Positions 60,902 through 64,000 of a stretch of 64,000 bases of DNA are shown one piece after another. The DNA comes from Sindora glabra (Eukaryota; Streptophyta; Magnoliopsida; Fabales; Fabaceae). The stretch is from contig CM035225.1 of the NCBI GenBank assembly GCA_020226215.1, positions 17,991,868-18,055,867 of the forward strand, given 5' to 3'. The position numbers and the translations under genes are program-made. Every line of letters starts with the position of its first letter. Position 1 is the first letter of the stretch. The notes beneath the pieces are model-generated. The model had not been told where the DNA came from. It saw only the letters and a program-made list of their open reading frames with translations, and searched no databases.

Positions 60902-61326
60902 ATGGCTTTATTCTCTTCTATTTCTATTCTCTTTTGGAATATTAGATATGCAAGCAATGATGAGGCAAAAAGGCATCTTTATACAATTATTCAACTTAAT
61001 AAATTAGATATTGTGATTTATTTGGAAATTCCATTCCATAAGGTGGAGAAAAGGTGGCATTCAAAAGGTTTTAGTCCTATTGCCATTCAGTATCTAAATG
61101 GTTTCCCTTAGGGCATTTAGATCCTGAGTGCTGGTGAGTTTCCTTTATATCTATTGTCTCTATTCACAACTAATTTATCATTATTCAAATTAATTCTTAA
61201 AAAGAGCACTGGTATTTAAGTGCGGTATATACAAGTCCTGTGTTATCTAATAAAGTTCACCTATGGAAGTTTTTCAAGAATTTTGCCATCCATATTAATG
61301 CTCCTAGGATAGCTATAGGTGATTTT
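60902..61326 (+). pseudogene. LINE ORF2 start, endonuclease, truncated
   Basis: It begins MALFSSISILFWNIRYASND, matching the usual plant LINE endonuclease start (a leucine-rich strand followed by WN). It then has LNKLDIVIYLEIPF, and after a frameshift WYLSAVYTSPVLSNKVHLWK and APRIAIGDF, the catalytic GDF region. The reading breaks exactly there at the LTR boundary. Confidence 0.8.
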
Positions 61327-63500
61327 TGTTAGCCACGGCAACTCACACCCAAGAAGGGGTGAATTGAGTGTTTTTAAAAATTTTTCTTATTTTTTCAAAC
61401 TCTTTTTAAAAAGTTTTTTATTTTGGGAAGCCATAAGATTAATTTTGATTCAAACACTTCCAAGAAGATTTTATGAGTATGTTTGAACTTAATATATAAC
61501 AATTCAAAGAGCTAGAGCAAAGCAACATAATTAATTATGCATAAATAAGAATTAAGAAGCCAATGCATATATTGATTTCTTTTTCATTATTGAACTAACA
61601 AGATTAACATTGAAGCATAATGTATTCAACAACAAGCGTAAAGCATTCAGCACAATATCTCAATAAATAATAATAGCAAACAGAGATGAATTTCTCTTTT
61701 AATCATTTAAATATCCAAGCAATAAGATTATTATTGGAGCACAATGAGCTAACTAACAATAATAGCAAAACAGAGCATAAACTTGTAAAACAGAGCTATG
61801 TTGCAGAAACAATAAAAAGATACGGTGAAGAGAACAAACACAAGGATTTATAGTGGTTCCTCCCTTGGATATCCTCACCAAGGTGTACATCCACTCTCCA
61901 AGCTTTTCAAGCTTGTGTTAATCTAGTATCCCTTCAAGTTTCAACTAGCACTTGAAGAAGCCTTACAATCTTCTTGCTCTTCCTTAAGCAAATTCTCCTT
62001 TTACAAGGATACCTCACCTTCTCTATGATTTTCCAAGGGATACCTCACCCTTACAATTCTAAAGTGATACAAGATGAATAAAAACTCAAATAAACTCTTT
62101 TAAAGAGTGGATGAAACAAATAAAGCACTTAGAATAGAAGAATTTTAGAAATTAAAGCTCAAATCATGATTTAGTTGAAGAAAGATGTAAAATGATGTCT
62201 TCAAGTGAAGTTTAGGCTTTCTTTTAGTTGTATTTGATATTTCTTAACTTATATATGAAGCCCATGGAGTATTATAGCCATTTGGGGTTGTAGGAATGAA
62301 AACTAGTCGTTATGGAGCAGTTGGTACTTTGTGAATCGATTCGGGGTCCTTCAAAATATTTAAAAAAAGCTTGATGAATCGATTGACTAATCAATTCACT
62401 TAACCCCATTTATACTATAGATATGTAGATTCGATTGGTGAATCAATTCATATATTCAAATCACTTGATACCTAAATCGATTGGTGAATTAATTCATGCA
62501 TTCTGGATTTGCTCTCTGGATGCCTGAATCGATTGGTGAATCGATTCACTCAAATAAAAATGCAAACTTAACTTTAAATGGTCATAACTTCTTTATTTTA
62601 AGTCTATTTTAAGCAAATGACCTATCATTGGAAAGATAATTGAGTCTACTTTCAAATGGGACTAGTTTCAAGCTAATATCTATTATAGTTTTTTATATAT
62701 GTTCAAAACAATGAGCACACATCAGAAATGGTTATCATGCAGAAAGCTGGTTTTTAAAGTATGTCCATGGAAATATCTTTGAGTCTATTTTCATATGGAA
62801 AAAGTTTGACAGTAAAATCATGAGTATTTTATGAGATATGATTAAAAGAATGACTAAGGGTCAATATTGAAAACATTAAAACTTCATATCTCATTAGTTT
62901 TTGAAATGTCTCCATAGGCTATCTTGTAAAAATATGATTGTGGGCTATCTTTTTTTAAAATATTTTGATCAAGATAAGAATATGAAAAACATGTTTGAGC
63001 TCTATATCATGAAATACTCTATTTTACAAGAAAGACTAAGCCTTAAGATGAAAAGCTATACCAATGAAGTTCCTTGACTTTTCTTGATGCTTCCAAGCTT
63101 TTAATCTTCTCAATCTTCAATACATGGACCACATCTTCTTTCTTGTACTTCTTTCTTGTTCTTGAATTGAGCATGATGTAATCTTCTATTCTTTTGCTTT
63201 AATACTCACTCTTCTTCATCTTGAACTTTCCTATATACAAGCTCATAAACCTTGCAAACAATATAGTTAGTCCAATCTAATATATCACGATATTGATACA
63301 TGATTCATATAAAATAAATTAGCACAAGAACATGCATAAGCCTCATATATGCATAAGCCTCGTATCATACATGCATCAATTATAACATAGTATGTCCATT
63401 AAAGTTTATAAAATATATTAATTTAGCACAAGACATACAATGCTATTACAACACCTATTTGTCATCATCAAAACTCATCACATGAAACTTAAGGTTAACA
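61327..63500 (-). mobile_element. Copia (SIRE/Maximus-like) long terminal repeat, 3' LTR
   Basis: On the minus strand it starts TGTTAACCTTAAGTTTC (at 63500) and ends GAGTTGCCGTGGCTAACA (at 61327), with TGTTA/TAACA terminal inverted repeats and a length of 2174 bp. Directly outside the TG end, at 63501-63516, is a polypurine tract on the minus strand (complement of 'atctcccctttttt') and a 'tgatgatgacaaa' phrase typical of SIRE-type 3' regions. The LTR end with 'caccccttcttgggtgtgagttg' on the minus strand also fits that lineage. It contains five copies of an ATCGATT-based motif at 62332-62549. It is inserted in the LINE. Confidence 0.85.
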
Positions 63501-64000
63501 ATCTCCCCTTTTTTGATGATGACAAATCACCAAAGAAAAATATGTCTAGAATAATGATTCAACCTAGTAAGCATATGATGATATCAAACATAAAGCATAT
63601 AACATATTTTTCTTTTCTTCTCCCCCTATTTGACATCAACAAAAAGGATAAGCAATCATATAAAAGCAAGTGATGTCATACAAGTGATATCACACAAGAC
63701 GTAGCATATTTTTCTTTTCATCTTCTTCTCCTCCTAATTTAGTGACATATTGAAGCAATTTATGTTATTATTTTCTTCTCTCTTTTTCATCATTATATTC
63801 TCCCCTTATTTCTCATTATCATTTTCTTCTTCCCCTATTCGCTTATTCTGACCTTCTTCTTCCTTTATTTGTTTAAAAGATAATCATAATTGAAAGTCAC
63901 ATTATTTATCTTTTGTAAGCAAAGGCATATTCATGTCATATGATCTTAACAAGATTATCAAAGAACACATATCATGATCATATGAAAAAATATTCATCAA
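63501..64000 (-). mobile_element. Internal 3' region of the Copia element
   Basis: The sequence just upstream of the 3' LTR, continuing out of the window. It has no open frame in this part. Several extra purine tracts on the minus strand (complements of 'ctccccctattt' near 63620, 'ctcctcctaattt' near 63728, 'ctccccttattt' near 63792 and 'cttcccctattc' near 63830) resemble the polypurine tract at the LTR border. Polyprotein genes should lie to the right of the window. Confidence 0.7.

Larger units (their letters stand above)
59230..61326 (+). mobile_element. L1-type LINE fragment
   Basis: A plus-strand non-LTR retrotransposon with a decayed ORF1 (DUF4283-like plus zinc knuckle) and the beginning of ORF2 (endonuclease). 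It is cut off at 61326 by a Copia LTR inserted in the endonuclease region. The right-hand remainder, with reverse transcriptase, is not in the window. Confidence 0.8.

Noticed and set aside
1..64000. CRISPR arrays, bacterial operons, organelle-derived insertions
   Set aside because: None are seen. The repeats are transposon termini, tandem duplications or microsatellites, and no plastid or mitochondrial gene was recognised.

Overview
The window is nuclear DNA from a flowering plant. The evidence is very AT-rich intergenic sequence, many microsatellites, an L-type lectin receptor kinase (LecRK) family, and plant-type transposons: CACTA/En-Spm, Mutator-like, Stowaway-like MITEs, an L1-type LINE with a DUF4283-like ORF1, and a SIRE/Maximus-like Copia LTR. 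I cannot name the species.

Only one gene is clearly intact: a single-exon LecRK of 712 residues on the minus strand (24806-26944), with lectin domain, membrane segment and RD-type kinase all complete. It is the survivor of a decayed minus-strand tandem array. Two full-length LecRK pseudogenes (2017-4086 and 54442-56510) lie in large, closely related blocks of about 5.7-5.9 kb that share flanks and inactivating lesions. A third locus (38755-39756) keeps only a C-terminus and 3' flank. Further pieces of LecRK flanks lie near 8.3-8.8, 14.6-14.9, 23.6-24.8 and 59.0-59.2 kb. A separate plus-strand LecRK pseudogene is split into a lectin half (17.0-18.1 kb) and a kinase half (22.1-23.0 kb). One short plus-strand reading frame (16115-16354) with a convincing plant 5' leader may encode a small membrane protein.

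The rest is mostly mobile or repetitive DNA. A 2.56-kb Mutator-like element with long terminal inverted repeats and a perfect 9-bp target duplication sits about 275 bp upstream of the intact LecRK start. Four tandem units of about 0.9 kb fill 30.1-33.7 kb. An 8.5-kb CACTA element (43191-51709) with a GCT target duplication carries two decayed minus-strand genes, TNP2-like and PTTA/Transposase_24-like. A paralogous block at 34.5-36.5 kb preserves the site without the insertion. At the right end an L1-type LINE (59.2-61.3 kb) is interrupted by a Copia LTR (61327-63500) whose internal region runs out of the window.

The overall picture is a receptor-kinase cluster undergoing birth and death, broken up by nested transposons. 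I found no tRNA, rRNA, CRISPR or microbial-type system. The most interesting signals are the promoter-proximal MULE, the CACTA insertion with its internal empty-site control, the C-to-T (CAG to TAG) decay of the CACTA genes, and the flipped core of a short inverted repeat at 34.4 kb.
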